A DNA stretch of 64,000 nt from Nitrospirae bacterium YQR-1 (GTDB lineage: Bacteria > Nitrospirota > Thermodesulfovibrionia > Thermodesulfovibrionales > Magnetobacteriaceae), in contig JAMOBJ010000002.1 of assembly GCA_039908095.1 (NCBI GenBank), forward strand, positions 149,331-213,330, in the 5' to 3' direction. Positions 17,982-28,090 of this stretch are shown piece after piece. The notes below the pieces were generated by a model. The model made no database searches and was not told the DNA's origin. It saw nothing but the letters and a program-made list of their open reading frames with translations. How positions within the stretch are numbered: position 1 is the stretch's first letter; the number at the start of each line of letters is the position of its first letter. The position numbers and the translations under genes are program-made.

Positions 17982-19940
17982 ATGGCCGTTTTCACACAAT
18001 CCAGCCGTTTTAAACGTATAAAAGTAGAACATGCCGTAAAAATATCCACCTATATAATCGCCCTGATTGGCTTTCTGTCGGTTTTTACACATATCTCTCC
18101 GATATTCCCTGTTGCCTTTGCCGCTCTCATAGCGACCTCACTTTACTTTGACTTCAAAAAACCCGCCCACCTTTCACCTCTGATAATAAATCTGATTTCC
18201 GTCCTGGTTATAGCGGTGTCTGTTTACAGAATATTAACTGAGGACATAGTGCAACCCTCCGTTGAGGCTCTGGTCATACTTCTTGCGATGAAATTTCTTG
18301 AGGATAAAAAGTTCAGAGACTACATGCAGATATATTTGATTTCTGTTTTTTTACTGATGGGCTCGGCGTTGCTCTCTATTGATTTCACCTTTTTTCTGTT
18401 TTTTATGGCCATGTTTTTTCTTGTAGCGGTATCAATAGTGCTTCTTACGTATCATACCGAGGTGCCGGATTTAGTGATAGACAGCGGGTCTTTTTCTAAA
18501 ATCATACAGCGTGCCCTTATCATACCACTTGCCTCAATACCTCTCACTGCCGCCATATTTATCATACTGCCGCGAACAAACTACCAGTTTCTGGGTTTTT
18601 TAAACCGCGGGCATCAAGGGAAATCAGGATTTTCAGAAAGTATAGCTCTTGGCAGCGTATCAAACATTCAACTGGATAACAGCCCCGTCTTTCGGGCAAA
18701 CATGGAGCGCATTGACGATAAGCATTTATACTGGCGCGGCATAGTGTTTGACCACTTCGACGGCTCCACGTGGAACTCAAGCCTCAGGGAGGATGAAAAG
18801 GCGGGGCCTAAAACCACCTTTCCAGGCGCTAAAGCAGTCCTTCAGACAATTTATCTGCAACCGTACGAAAATAAGTATCTCTTTGCTTTGGATAAACCGG
18901 TCTCGGTAATCCAGCGCGGCTCGAGGATTTCAGATGATTTTACAGTCTCGGTAAGAGATTTTATAAAAACCACTATACGCTATGATGCCATCTCTAAGAT
19001 TGACATACCGCAAAGTGACAATAACTACGCAGAGCCAAGAAGCATGGAAAGATTTCTTCAACTCCCTGACGCTGTCCCTGAGAAGGTTGTAACATTAGCA
19101 AAATCCCTGACATCAGGACGTAACACAGAGGAGGCAATAAATACCATCTACAGATACTTGCACTCCGGCCTCTACACGTATTCACTGGATAGGCTGCCTG
19201 TTTCAGACAATCCCCTTTCGGATTTTTTGTTTAAAGAGCGGCGCGGCAATTGTGAATACTTCGCCTCAGCCATGGCTCTTATGCTGAGGTTGGCAGGGGT
19301 CCCGGCTAATGTTGCAGGCGGCTACAAGGGCGGCACTTATAATGATATAGGCAGGTACTACGTTGTGCTGCAAAGAAACGCTCACGTGTGGGTAGAGGCA
19401 TATGTTAAAGACAGGGGATGGATAAGATACGACCCAACCCCTCCCCTTAGCTCTAACCCTCTCTTAGCAGAAGAAACAGAGCTATCCCCTTACCGCCTCT
19501 TTGCCGACAGTATAAATTACTACTGGAATGCTTTTGTCATAAACTATAACCTTGACAAACAAATCAGCATATTTAACAGGTTAAAAATGACTATTAAAAA
19601 ACCGGCTTTTAACTTCAAAATCGGGGAAATCGGCTCCAGATGGTTTTTTCTTTATTTGGCACTTCTGCCGATAGTTTTTATTGTCGCTTACCTGCTTCTT
19701 ATAAAGAAAAAATCCGTTGAGCAAAAGCTGATAGGCGAATTTTATCTGAGACTGAACAGACGCGGTTTTATTAAAAAGAGCAACGAGGGGCTACTGGAAT
19801 TCGTCTCCTCCATTGATGATAAGCAACTAAAAATTCACGCTATGAGATTTGCCGCAGAATTTCAGCGAATATTCTATAAAGACCAAAAATTCACCAATGA
19901 AAAAGTACGCCTGTTAAAAGATATTTTAAATAATTGCTGA
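17982..19940 (+). CDS. TgpA-like membrane transglutaminase
   Basis: The 652-residue protein fits the TgpA/DUF3488 plus transglutaminase arrangement. Five to six hydrophobic segments fill residues 20-200, and a periplasmic transglutaminase-like domain follows at about 390-490. The catalytic triad is visible: cysteine in RRGNCEYFASAMAL, histidine in RNAHVWVEAYV and aspartate in RYDPTPP. A further membrane segment (about 548-570) and a short cytoplasmic tail close the protein. Relatives usually sit with a MoxR ATPase and a DUF58 protein; neither is here. The start is ATG at 17982, seven bases after the GGDEF-EAL stop, with no clear ribosome binding site, so translation may be coupled. Confidence 0.85.
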   Translation: MAVFTQSSRFKRIKVEHAVKISTYIIALIGFLSVFTHISPIFPVAFAALIATSLYFDFKKPAHLSPLIINLISVLVIAVSVYRILTEDIVQPSVEALVILLAMKFLEDKKFRDYMQIYLISVFLLMGSALLSIDFTFFLFFMAMFFLVAVSIVLLTYHTEVPDLVIDSGSFSKIIQRALIIPLASIPLTAAIFIILPRTNYQFLGFLNRGHQGKSGFSESIALGSVSNIQLDNSPVFRANMERIDDKHLYWRGIVFDHFDGSTWNSSLREDEKAGPKTTFPGAKAVLQTIYLQPYENKYLFALDKPVSVIQRGSRISDDFTVSVRDFIKTTIRYDAISKIDIPQSDNNYAEPRSMERFLQLPDAVPEKVVTLAKSLTSGRNTEEAINTIYRYLHSGLYTYSLDRLPVSDNPLSDFLFKERRGNCEYFASAMALMLRLAGVPANVAGGYKGGTYNDIGRYYVVLQRNAHVWVEAYVKDRGWIRYDPTPPLSSNPLLAEETELSPYRLFADSINYYWNAFVINYNLDKQISIFNRLKMTIKKPAFNFKIGEIGSRWFFLYLALLPIVFIVAYLLLIKKKSVEQKLIGEFYLRLNRRGFIKKSNEGLLEFVSSIDDKQLKIHAMRFAAEFQRIFYKDQKFTNEKVRLLKDILNNC

Positions 19941-19943
19941 GAG

Positions 19944-20001
19944 GGTAACAGTGTTTATTGGGCAGCCACCGGGGACTGCCCATGTTACCATAGGCAGTCC
20001 C
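19944..20001. terminator. Bidirectional hairpin between convergent genes
   Basis: Nested inverted repeats are visible: GGTAACA (19944-19950) with TGTTACC (19983-19989), and GGGACTGCC (19972-19980) with GGCAGTCCC (19993-20001). They lie between the convergent transglutaminase and porin genes. No long T run follows, so a terminator role is inferred from position and structure. Confidence 0.5.
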
Positions 20002-20029
20002 GTTAGTATTCCGGTTCAAACCCTTTTCT

Positions 20030-21565
20030 TTAAAACGTCAGCATTATGCCGTGTCTCAGAGCATAGGCATTGTCACGGGTATATTCATAAGTTGTGAGGG
20101 CGGTTCCTGAGGGGTAGGTGTATGTGAAGGTTTCTGTTTTAATCCGGTCGTAAATGCCGCCGGTAATCATATACCCCCCTTCTACCCAGTATGTAAGGTT
20201 TGAGGCTATCTTATATGCAAGCTTAGCATCTATTTCCCAACCGATATCTGTTGAGGGTTGCCCGTCATACATGTATGTTGCTTTGGGCGCCCTTAACCAC
20301 AGAGCATATAGCTCACCGTAGAGGGACTTTGTAATGTCGGCACTCACGCCGCCCTTTAAATACATAGTGTTGCAAAGGTTTGACCCACCGCCTGAAACTC
20401 CGTTTAAGCCGGTGCACGCATTAGCTAAGTGATAGTCATAAACATATGCATAACCCTTCTCCTCAGCATTTTGTGTATTAGCAAAAGATTTTATATCATT
20501 TACATTTGTATCGTCTTTAGCCTGACCGCTTCCATAACCATACTCAAGTGTCAACTTGGCAGGCCCGACCTGATAATCTAAACCTGTTAAAAAGGCCAAT
20601 CCGCGGAATCTGCCTCTGTCCTTTGTGCTCCAGTCTATTGTGCCGGTCTGAACTTCCACATCGCCTCTGATTGTCACTATTTTCCATGTGTAGTCCGCCC
20701 TGAGGCCGAAATTAACCAGATGAGCTTTCGTTGCCGTGCTGTTAAAGGACTGGTCATTTATATAGGACACATCGCCGCTTATATTCAAACTCTCCCCCTT
20801 GTATATGCCAAGCACTGTGTAGAGGTCGGCATCATCGGGTGAGTTTATAGTGCTCTCCTTCAGCTTTGCCGTCATGGCTCCGATTGTCAACTGTTTAACC
20901 GGTCTGGCAAAAAGAAAAATAGCGTCGTCTCCATGTGTAGAGTGATCATAAAATATACCGCTGCCTAGGACAACAGGTTGATGGCCAATTTTTACTCCAA
21001 AAATGTTTTTTACATATTGAATCCACGCTTGCCTCAGCCGGAGGTCTCCGCGTTTTGCGTTACCGGAGGCGAAAATACCTGTGGCCCCTGATGAATTACC
21101 CCACATATTGACATCTGTGGTGTCGGAGTCACCGGTATTTGATTCAAGCTCTATCATGGCTGTCACTGCATCAGATACCTCTATTTCCGTACTGATTCGT
21201 ACCCGTGTGTCATACCATGACTCGTGGTCATCCCCTGAACTTACAACCCTTCTGCCTAATGTATATGTACCGTTTGTTGCACTTCCGGTATAGTTTGTGC
21301 CGTTAGCTGTTGTTACGTTATAGGCAACCGGAGCAGCAATGTTGTATCCAACTATATTTAATTTAGTATAGTTTGTCGTGCCGTCGTTTGTCGCATCGTT
21401 AACATTATGCCTGTACATACCTCTGAAACGGAGCTCTCCACCTATTGTTATCTTTGTCTCTCCCTTAGTAACTACAGCTGTAGCTGACTTTGCATCATCC
21501 GCTGCATAAAGATAAACCGGTGTACATAACAGTACCACTAACGTAAATAAAAGTAGCTTTTTCAA
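20030..21565 (-). CDS. Outer-membrane porin-like beta-barrel protein
   Basis: The 511-residue product begins with a Sec signal peptide (MKKLLLFTLVVLLCTPVYLYA, cut after AxA-like residues). The mature part alternates polar and hydrophobic residues as in a beta-barrel, and ends in GIMLTF with the C-terminal phenylalanine recognised by the BAM machinery. Early mature sequence GGELRFRGMYRHN and KIGHQPVVLGSGIFYDHS resemble alginate-export-type or general porins. Substrate is unknown. The start is TTG with AAGGAGG eight bases upstream. It is transcribed alone, convergent with the transglutaminase gene and downstream of amtB. Confidence 0.75.
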   Translation of the reverse strand: MKKLLLFTLVVLLCTPVYLYAADDAKSATAVVTKGETKITIGGELRFRGMYRHNVNDATNDGTTNYTKLNIVGYNIAAPVAYNVTTANGTNYTGSATNGTYTLGRRVVSSGDDHESWYDTRVRISTEIEVSDAVTAMIELESNTGDSDTTDVNMWGNSSGATGIFASGNAKRGDLRLRQAWIQYVKNIFGVKIGHQPVVLGSGIFYDHSTHGDDAIFLFARPVKQLTIGAMTAKLKESTINSPDDADLYTVLGIYKGESLNISGDVSYINDQSFNSTATKAHLVNFGLRADYTWKIVTIRGDVEVQTGTIDWSTKDRGRFRGLAFLTGLDYQVGPAKLTLEYGYGSGQAKDDTNVNDIKSFANTQNAEEKGYAYVYDYHLANACTGLNGVSGGGSNLCNTMYLKGGVSADITKSLYGELYALWLRAPKATYMYDGQPSTDIGWEIDAKLAYKIASNLTYWVEGGYMITGGIYDRIKTETFTYTYPSGTALTTYEYTRDNAYALRHGIMLTF

Positions 21566-21706
21566 TTATTGTGCCTCCTTGCAGGGGCGATGCCCCTTAA
21601 TATTTAACCTTAAACATACTTTATTAAAAAAGCGCTTTTGTACTAAGCTCTCACCTCCCTTTTCACAAGAGTCCATAGTAATAAATCGGTAACTGTAGCA
21701 TTTTCT

Positions 21707-23011
21707 TTAATGTTCAAAATCATAGCCGGTCTCCCCGTGTACAGCCAAATCTAACCCCATTGCCTCATCCTCTTCAGAAAGTCTCAAGCCGATAGTTAAA
21801 TCAACCATTTTTAAAATTATGGCTGAAACTATAAATACAAACACATAACTTGCCGCCACTGCTATAAACTGCTTAAGGAGCAGTCCAGGGTTACCATGCA
21901 AAAGCCCGTTCTTTCCCGCCGGATTAATCACAACGGAGGCAAATATTCCTGTAGCCAGTGCTCCCCACGTCCCCCCCACTCCGTGAATACCCAACACATC
22001 AAGCGAGTCGTCAAGTCCGTGTTTTGGCCGCAGACTTACCGCTATGTAGCAAATCACTCCGGCAACACCGCCTATTATAACAGACGCTACAGGCCCGACA
22101 AACCCGGCAGCAGGCGTTATGGCAACAAGACCGGCCACTGCACCGCTGACTACACCCAGGGCGGTAGGCTTTCCTCTGTGATACCATTCAACAAAAGCCC
22201 AGGCCAAACCGGCGGCACCGGAGGCTGTGTTTGTCGTAACAAAGGCTATTGAGGCTAGTCCGCCTGAGGTTAATGCACTTCCGGCATTAAAGCCAAACCA
22301 TCCAAACCATAGAAGTGCCGCTCCCAGTATTGTCATAGTTACGTTATGTGGCGGCATTGGGATTTTCCCATACCCTTTGCGTTTACCTACAAATAAGATA
22401 GCGGCAAATGCGGCCACTGCCGAATTTATATGCACTACTGTTCCACCGGCAAAATCAAGAGCACCAAGTTTTGCTCCTATCCAACCGCCACCCCATACCC
22501 AATGACAGAGTGGGGCATAGACAAAGGTCAGCCACAGGGCCGAAAACACAAGGAGGGCCGAAAATTTCATTCTCTCTGCAAATGCCCCGGTTATAAGTGC
22601 CGGTGTGATTATTGCAAACATCCCCTGAAACATCATAAACACCAAATGCGGTATAGTTGTAGCATAATCAGATGGCTCCTGCCCTACCCCGCTTAAACCC
22701 AACCATTGCAGACCCCCGATTAATCCACCCTTATCAGGCCCAAAGGCAAGCGTATATCCCCACAAAACCCATATTACACTTACCATGCAGAGCATCATAA
22801 AACTCTGTATTATTGTACCCAAAACGTTCTTTCTTCTGACCATGCCTCCGTAAAAAAGACCAAGCCCCGGTGTCATCAACATCACAAGCGCAGTAGAAAT
22901 CAACATCCATGCCGTATCGCCTGAATTTACCACCTTAGGTGGTACCTCAGCAGCCACTGCCATTGCTGTCCATACCAGTAAAAATCCTGTACTTAGCAGT
23001 ATTTTCAACAT
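21707..23011 (-). CDS. amtB: Ammonium transporter Amt
   Basis: Amt conducts ammonium across the cytoplasmic membrane as a trimer. The 434-residue protein has an N-terminal signal-like segment (LLSTGFLLVWTAMAVAAEV), then about eleven membrane helices. It carries the family motifs GLGLFYGGMVRRKN, PLCHWVWGGG and DVLGIHGVGGTWGA, which hold the twin pore histidines. The start is ATG at 23011 with GGAGG close by. It is downstream of glnK, whose P-II protein normally blocks the channel under nitrogen sufficiency. A 140-bp family-1 repeat fills most of the gap between the two genes. Confidence 0.95.
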   Translation of the reverse strand: MLKILLSTGFLLVWTAMAVAAEVPPKVVNSGDTAWMLISTALVMLMTPGLGLFYGGMVRRKNVLGTIIQSFMMLCMVSVIWVLWGYTLAFGPDKGGLIGGLQWLGLSGVGQEPSDYATTIPHLVFMMFQGMFAIITPALITGAFAERMKFSALLVFSALWLTFVYAPLCHWVWGGGWIGAKLGALDFAGGTVVHINSAVAAFAAILFVGKRKGYGKIPMPPHNVTMTILGAALLWFGWFGFNAGSALTSGGLASIAFVTTNTASGAAGLAWAFVEWYHRGKPTALGVVSGAVAGLVAITPAAGFVGPVASVIIGGVAGVICYIAVSLRPKHGLDDSLDVLGIHGVGGTWGALATGIFASVVINPAGKNGLLHGNPGLLLKQFIAVAASYVFVFIVSAIILKMVDLTIGLRLSEEDEAMGLDLAVHGETGYDFEH

Positions 23012-23028
23012 CTGTCCCTCCGTTTATT

Positions 23029-23168
23029 ATACCAAGTTGCATTCATTCGATTAACTTTGTTGGCTTCGTCGAAAGCTCCTTGACGTCTCCCCAAAGGGGA
23101 ATCCCCTGTAAGGGGAGGTGTCGCTTTCTCCTTGCCGCCTCGTTACTCTTTTGACTGCTACTTGGTAT
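23029..23168. repeat. Family-1 MITE-like element between glnK and amtB
   Basis: This full copy of 140 bases starts ATACCAAGTTGCATTCATTC and ends GCTACTTGGTAT. The middle folds as CTCCCCAAAGGGG and CCCCTGTAAGGGGAG. It is close to the reverse complement of the 13540 element. It occupies 140 of the 180 bases between glnK and amtB and could act as a terminator, RNA stabiliser or processing site in that operon. Confidence 0.85.
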
Positions 23169-23191
23169 TAGTTGTTTCATAATAGAGATTC

Positions 23192-23617
<426 letters not shown>

Positions 23618-23640
23618 TTAGAAAGACATAATGCTGCTTG

Positions 23641-23672
23641 CTACAATTTTGTATGATACTACAATTTTGTAG
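23641..23672. promoter_or_regulatory. Tandem operator-like repeat upstream of glnK
   Basis: CTACAATTTTGTA at 23641 and CTACAATTTTGTAG at 23659 are 18 bases apart. Each is an inverted repeat (CTACAA/TTGTAG arms, two-base spacer). Two palindromes in helical phase, about 50-80 bases upstream of the sigma-54-like site, look like a regulator binding site. The sequence does not resemble the NtrC consensus. Confidence 0.45.
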
Positions 23673-23680
23673 TGTCACTT

Positions 23681-23710
23681 TATACTAAGTTGCAGTCAGA
23701 AGTATAAAGT
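23681..23710. repeat. Fragment of family-1 repeat end
   Basis: ATACTAAGTTGCAGTCAGAAGTA matches one end of the family-1 element; the rest of the element is missing. It lies next to the tandem operator-like repeat upstream of glnK. Confidence 0.6.
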
Positions 23711-23790
23711 CCAAAAAGTAGTGAGGGAAAGGATAAACAGGTAATTTACATGACAATCAAGACAATCAAGTCAAAATACTATGTAAAAAG

Positions 23791-26700
23791 CTAAATTCCA
23801 ACCTGAGGTCGGCTTTGAACTACATAGAATCTGCCCCCGGAGTAAACCCCCTCTATGTCCTGAGGACCTCCAAGGGCTGTCTCAACAGCTTTTCCTATAT
23901 CGGCAATTGAAAGAAGTGTGTCGTTTCTGAAGTTTTCATCCCACAAAAGCGGCTCTGTTGAATAATCAAGCGGGGCGGCCTTAGGTTGCGGTACAATGAC
24001 ACTGTCATAGAGGCCCGCACCGGCATAGTTTTCCAGGTCTTCTGCGTTGGAGTCTGACCTGAAAATAAAACCACCTCCATAAAGCCCAATACTCTTACCC
24101 GGATAGGATGCAACAACAGGCACCCCTATGGATTTCTTGCAAGTAAAACTCAACGCCCTGCCGGGATAGTTACCCACTATGGTCTCGCCAAGACCCATTA
24201 CCACCTCGGCAAACATCTCCTCCGCATCCCTCGTTACAGGGTTTACCGTATGTATAACAAAAGCATAGTCGGCCTCAATAACCATCTGAATGAGCACAGC
24301 CATCTCCATAGCTCCACTAAGTCCCATTTTCTTTCTGTTAAAATACGCCCTGTCATTCCACACCGACGCCCACACCTGCTTTATATACTTGCCAAAGTGC
24401 TCTATATCAAGGCAGCCAACCTCACTACAAAGACCTGATAACATCAACACATTTTTAAGTGAAGCAAAGAAATCATCAGGAAATGCTAATGCCGTCAAAG
24501 TCAAACGGATATCTGACAGAATTGACTGCACTTTACTGCTCTCTGCAGCATTGCCCTTAGCGTCAAGCTCTCTTCGTAATGAGCCATATTTATCACGGAT
24601 TTTTTCATTATCGGGATGGTTTAATATCTTATCAAACACACCAAAAGGAATGGCGGCCGATACCGGAAGGTTTATCCAGCCCGGGAGCTTATTTCTTAGT
24701 TTTGCCAGATTTAATGACTTCCCGCCCACGAGGTCCTTATTAAAATCATCCACACCGATTATATACGGGATATCTGTGGTGGGAATCATCCGTTTTTTTA
24801 TCTTATGTAATATGCCCTCACTTCTTTTCTTAACATCAAGCGTGCTGAGAGGTTGATCAAGTTCATTTACTACAACATCCCCCTGAGAGTTAATCCCAAG
24901 GGAAACACACTTGCCGTTTAAAGATTTCAAATGAGACAAAATTTCATCACTAAAACAGGTGGCAAAAAGAATTCGCTCATTTCTTGCCCGTACCGATACG
25001 TGGGATACAATATCGGCCATTTCTTCTGAAATTACCGCCGTAACACCAGCAGGGATATCCTCGTCGCCGGAGACTTTTTCGGTTATTATTACAGTTTGAA
25101 CCTTAAACTCCCTGCCCTCAACTTCCTTCAGGCTGTGGTAGAGCTCAACGACACCGGAGGCTTCAAAGGGGCTAAGAACCTGCCACCGCCGCAGCCCTGC
25201 CTCTGTCCTTAGCACTCTGTTAAGGTATCTGAGCAAAAGAGATACCACAAAGTGAAACTGCCCCCTCAGCACCTCCTCCGTAAACATTGTAACAGTCCAC
25301 GGGGCGGCATTAAACCTGTTACCCAAATGCTCAGCCCTTGACTGAAATGCACTGTAATAGAAGTCAACAAATGAGCCTAAAAATCGCTCTATTCTTTCTA
25401 CCACAGCCAGTGAGTTCAACACCCATTCGGTGCCCTCCACTGTGTTTATCTTTCTGATGTGATTAATGCAGCTCTGTATTTCAGCTCTGATATCAGAATA
25501 AAAATGCGCCTTTTCAAGCGGTGGCAAATCAGTTAGCAACAGGTTTTCTAAAGACAGGTCTATTAACTCAAGCAGCGTGTGTCCGCCCAGATTTGCGTGA
25601 AGGTTGCTTTCAGTCAACACCCTCAGATACTCCATCAGGGATAAATCAAGAAATAACAGGTCTTTAAGGCGTCCGATGTCCCGTTGGGAAACTATAACTC
25701 CCCTTATCTGCTGCCGAATCCACTTTATTGTGGTAAAAAGTCTCGTAACTATGGTTATATCCATGCTGTCTCTGTTGTCAACAATAAACCGCAGTGCCCT
25801 CATAACGTCACCCTCGAAAATATAACCCACTGAATCACAGGCTCTTTCAAGATCAACCCCCTTGTGCACGGCGTTAAGTATCTTAAGGTAGTGTTCAAAA
25901 TCCCTTATCAGCGCATCGCGCAGATGCGGGATAAACTCGGGGTCGCTTCTGATTGGGCGCTCAAAACTCATTAGACGCTCCCTCGTAACTCCCATGGAGT
26001 TAAGGGTAGAGTAAAACACATCCGTGTTGCCGTATGAACGCAGAAACTCTATGTAGGCCTTACATATGGCAATGTCATCGGCAGTGGCGTTGTTGTGAAG
26101 TTTCTGATGCCACTGCTCTACAAAAGTGTGGTTTACCTCTTTGAGTTTATTTCTGTGCATGATGTTGAGGATTTCGTCGCGTATGCGCTGGCCGTCGCCC
26201 CCGGGGCCGATGTTTGATAAGATCATGGGAATTATGTGTCTGACCGGCGGATTGCCGGCATATATCGAGGAAAGCTTAAGGCACAACCTGTCAAGAGCAT
26301 GGCTAAGCTCACGGGGCTGGGTGTTGTAGTTTCTCTGCCAGTCAAGTTGTCTCAGGGCGGAGTACCTAAGCCAGATATAAATTAAGTACAAACCATGCCT
26401 GTCGTTAGACATCTGCTCACAAAAATTGTGGCAGAGGTTAAATCTGTGCATGAGAGTCCATGACTGAGGCCCTGTTTCCTTTGAAACAATCTCATCTATA
26501 ACCTCCGAGTGGTCAGACTCACAAAGCGCTGCGACCTCTTTCAACTGGATTTTAAAATCCTCGCGCCCGTTTTTGATCCATGTGCCGCTATCCGGTTTAT
26601 AAAGGACAAACAGGATGCAGGCCGGGGCGGTATCAGTCTGAAATTTTGTGGTTAGAGAAAACCTGCCGTTTTTTTCGATAAACTCATTTTCAAGAGAACT

Positions 26701-27396
26701 GTTTTTAACTACCGGATTTCCTTCCAAAACTTCATACTCCTGCGGTATTTCCCATTTGTTTCCACCTCTGCCTGAAACTCCCCAGTGAAGGATTAGCGGC
26801 AGTGGTATGTCAGTGCTAAGGCTAAGCACTATGTGGGTCTGTGTATTTTCAACAGAGGCATAGAGATTACCAAAAGGAGGCAGGTTAAAGGAAAATCCAT
26901 TTGGCTTAGCAGGCATTGAAGGATATTGCCGGAGTACATCCGGGGCTGCGTTTTTATCTTTTGACTCATTTTCTATAAAATCACTGATTTTAAGCCTGTA
27001 GTTCTTCCCTCTGTTATTGTCCCATGAATTATTGTGTGAAAAATAAAGTACAAACTCAACCATTTTGTAAGAAGTATCTTTTTTTATTTTTAGAAACAGC
27101 TCATTGACAACACCACTATCACCATGTAGAGCTTTAAACGGAGACTGCATGGCAGAGCCGGTAACATTAATAGAGCCCTCCGGCCACAAGTCTGCCTCAG
27201 GGGAATTCCATTTACCTTTTTCATGTGTGGTTAATCCCCAGTGCATGACATCCGGCAAAGGAACCGGACGTTTTTTGTTTACAGGAGAGGCTTCTATTCT
27301 TATTGTAATGGAATCGCTTTCACTACCCTGCCGCCCAACCGCCGCAACAGTTAAAAACAAACCTTTTTCAGTTCTGAACTCGTAGGTTATCCCCAT
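23791..27396 (-). CDS. Alpha-glucan water dikinase (GWD-like)
   Basis: The 1201-residue protein resembles plant starch-phosphorylating glucan water dikinase, which moves the beta-phosphate of ATP onto glucose residues of an insoluble glucan. Two N-terminal carbohydrate-binding-like repeats are visible (VMHWGLTTHEKGKW near 50 and ILHWGVSGRGGNKW near 205). A central region contains NATADDIAICKAYI. The phospho-histidine motif DIVSHVSVRARNERILFATC has its histidine at about residue 799. A C-terminal nucleotide-binding domain like that of PEP synthase (VGGKSLNLAKLR, FRSDSNAEDLENYAGAGLYD, VVQSRPQ) closes the protein. The start is ATG at 27396 behind GGAG. No glycogen genes are nearby. The enzyme is uncommon in bacteria, and the likely substrate is stored glycogen. 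Confidence 0.9.
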   Translation of the reverse strand: MGITYEFRTEKGLFLTVAAVGRQGSESDSITIRIEASPVNKKRPVPLPDVMHWGLTTHEKGKWNSPEADLWPEGSINVTGSAMQSPFKALHGDSGVVNELFLKIKKDTSYKMVEFVLYFSHNNSWDNNRGKNYRLKISDFIENESKDKNAAPDVLRQYPSMPAKPNGFSFNLPPFGNLYASVENTQTHIVLSLSTDIPLPLILHWGVSGRGGNKWEIPQEYEVLEGNPVVKNSSLENEFIEKNGRFSLTTKFQTDTAPACILFVLYKPDSGTWIKNGREDFKIQLKEVAALCESDHSEVIDEIVSKETGPQSWTLMHRFNLCHNFCEQMSNDRHGLYLIYIWLRYSALRQLDWQRNYNTQPRELSHALDRLCLKLSSIYAGNPPVRHIIPMILSNIGPGGDGQRIRDEILNIMHRNKLKEVNHTFVEQWHQKLHNNATADDIAICKAYIEFLRSYGNTDVFYSTLNSMGVTRERLMSFERPIRSDPEFIPHLRDALIRDFEHYLKILNAVHKGVDLERACDSVGYIFEGDVMRALRFIVDNRDSMDITIVTRLFTTIKWIRQQIRGVIVSQRDIGRLKDLLFLDLSLMEYLRVLTESNLHANLGGHTLLELIDLSLENLLLTDLPPLEKAHFYSDIRAEIQSCINHIRKINTVEGTEWVLNSLAVVERIERFLGSFVDFYYSAFQSRAEHLGNRFNAAPWTVTMFTEEVLRGQFHFVVSLLLRYLNRVLRTEAGLRRWQVLSPFEASGVVELYHSLKEVEGREFKVQTVIITEKVSGDEDIPAGVTAVISEEMADIVSHVSVRARNERILFATCFSDEILSHLKSLNGKCVSLGINSQGDVVVNELDQPLSTLDVKKRSEGILHKIKKRMIPTTDIPYIIGVDDFNKDLVGGKSLNLAKLRNKLPGWINLPVSAAIPFGVFDKILNHPDNEKIRDKYGSLRRELDAKGNAAESSKVQSILSDIRLTLTALAFPDDFFASLKNVLMLSGLCSEVGCLDIEHFGKYIKQVWASVWNDRAYFNRKKMGLSGAMEMAVLIQMVIEADYAFVIHTVNPVTRDAEEMFAEVVMGLGETIVGNYPGRALSFTCKKSIGVPVVASYPGKSIGLYGGGFIFRSDSNAEDLENYAGAGLYDSVIVPQPKAAPLDYSTEPLLWDENFRNDTLLSIADIGKAVETALGGPQDIEGVYSGGRFYVVQSRPQVGI

Positions 27397-27423
27397 CAGG
27401 CTCCATTAGAAAGCAACCATTTT

Positions 27424-28032
27424 TTACTCAACCGGCTTCGTACCTGAGACCGGTGGGGCCGCTGGAGTTTCCTCAGCACCTTTTACAATAGAAGTTACTT
27501 TTTCATGATATATAAACACAGCATTTTTTGTTTCATCATCAAGCGTGGGGTGGTCTTTTAACATAGAGATAATCTGCCGTCCCTCTGAGTCAACCTGTTT
27601 TACCAGCTCATCTTTAAGTATATGCATAGATTGCAGGTTGTCGAGAATTTTATTGACGTCTGTGACAAAGTTCTTGATGAGAAACACATCCTTGCCCCTT
27701 AAATACAACCTTCTGGATAAATCTCCGGAGAGGATATACTGCATTTCATTTATAAGTCTGCTAAAGGGGCTTAAGAGCCTGTATGCAAACAACATTACAA
27801 GAAAAATGGCAACAAGCCCGTAACTTAAAAAAACGACAAAAAACGCTATGACACTTTTGTTGCTGAAAGTAACCTCGGAGCCGCCGCTGCCGCCCGTGTA
27901 TTTAGCCACTATTATGGACACAATTATCAATAAAAACACGGCGCCGCCGATAACAAGGCCGACTATAGTACCAAAGTTCGATATCAACGGAGATCTTTTA
28001 AATTGTTCTTCACCCATGCACAATACTACCAT
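27424..28032 (-). CDS. Membrane protein with HAMP-like domain
   Basis: The 202-residue protein has two hydrophobic helices (about 22-45 and 62-86) separated by a short glycine-rich loop. A HAMP-like stretch follows, RLLSPFSRLINEMQYILSGD (about 86-140), with a helical cytoplasmic tail and a proline-rich C-terminus. It has no kinase, methyl-accepting or cyclase domain, so it could be a stand-alone signalling adaptor. Two possible ATG starts exist, 28032 and 28017, and neither has a good ribosome binding site. It lies 27 bases upstream of the glucan dikinase gene on the same strand, probably in one transcript. The family is not recognised beyond HAMP. Confidence 0.6.
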   Translation of the reverse strand: MVVLCMGEEQFKRSPLISNFGTIVGLVIGGAVFLLIIVSIIVAKYTGGSGGSEVTFSNKSVIAFFVVFLSYGLVAIFLVMLFAYRLLSPFSRLINEMQYILSGDLSRRLYLRGKDVFLIKNFVTDVNKILDNLQSMHILKDELVKQVDSEGRQIISMLKDHPTLDDETKNAVFIYHEKVTSIVKGAEETPAAPPVSGTKPVE

Positions 28033-28090
28033 AAATTAAATAAGATAAGCAAATGTCAATAAAATAATTAATTGAAGATAACGCCTTGTA

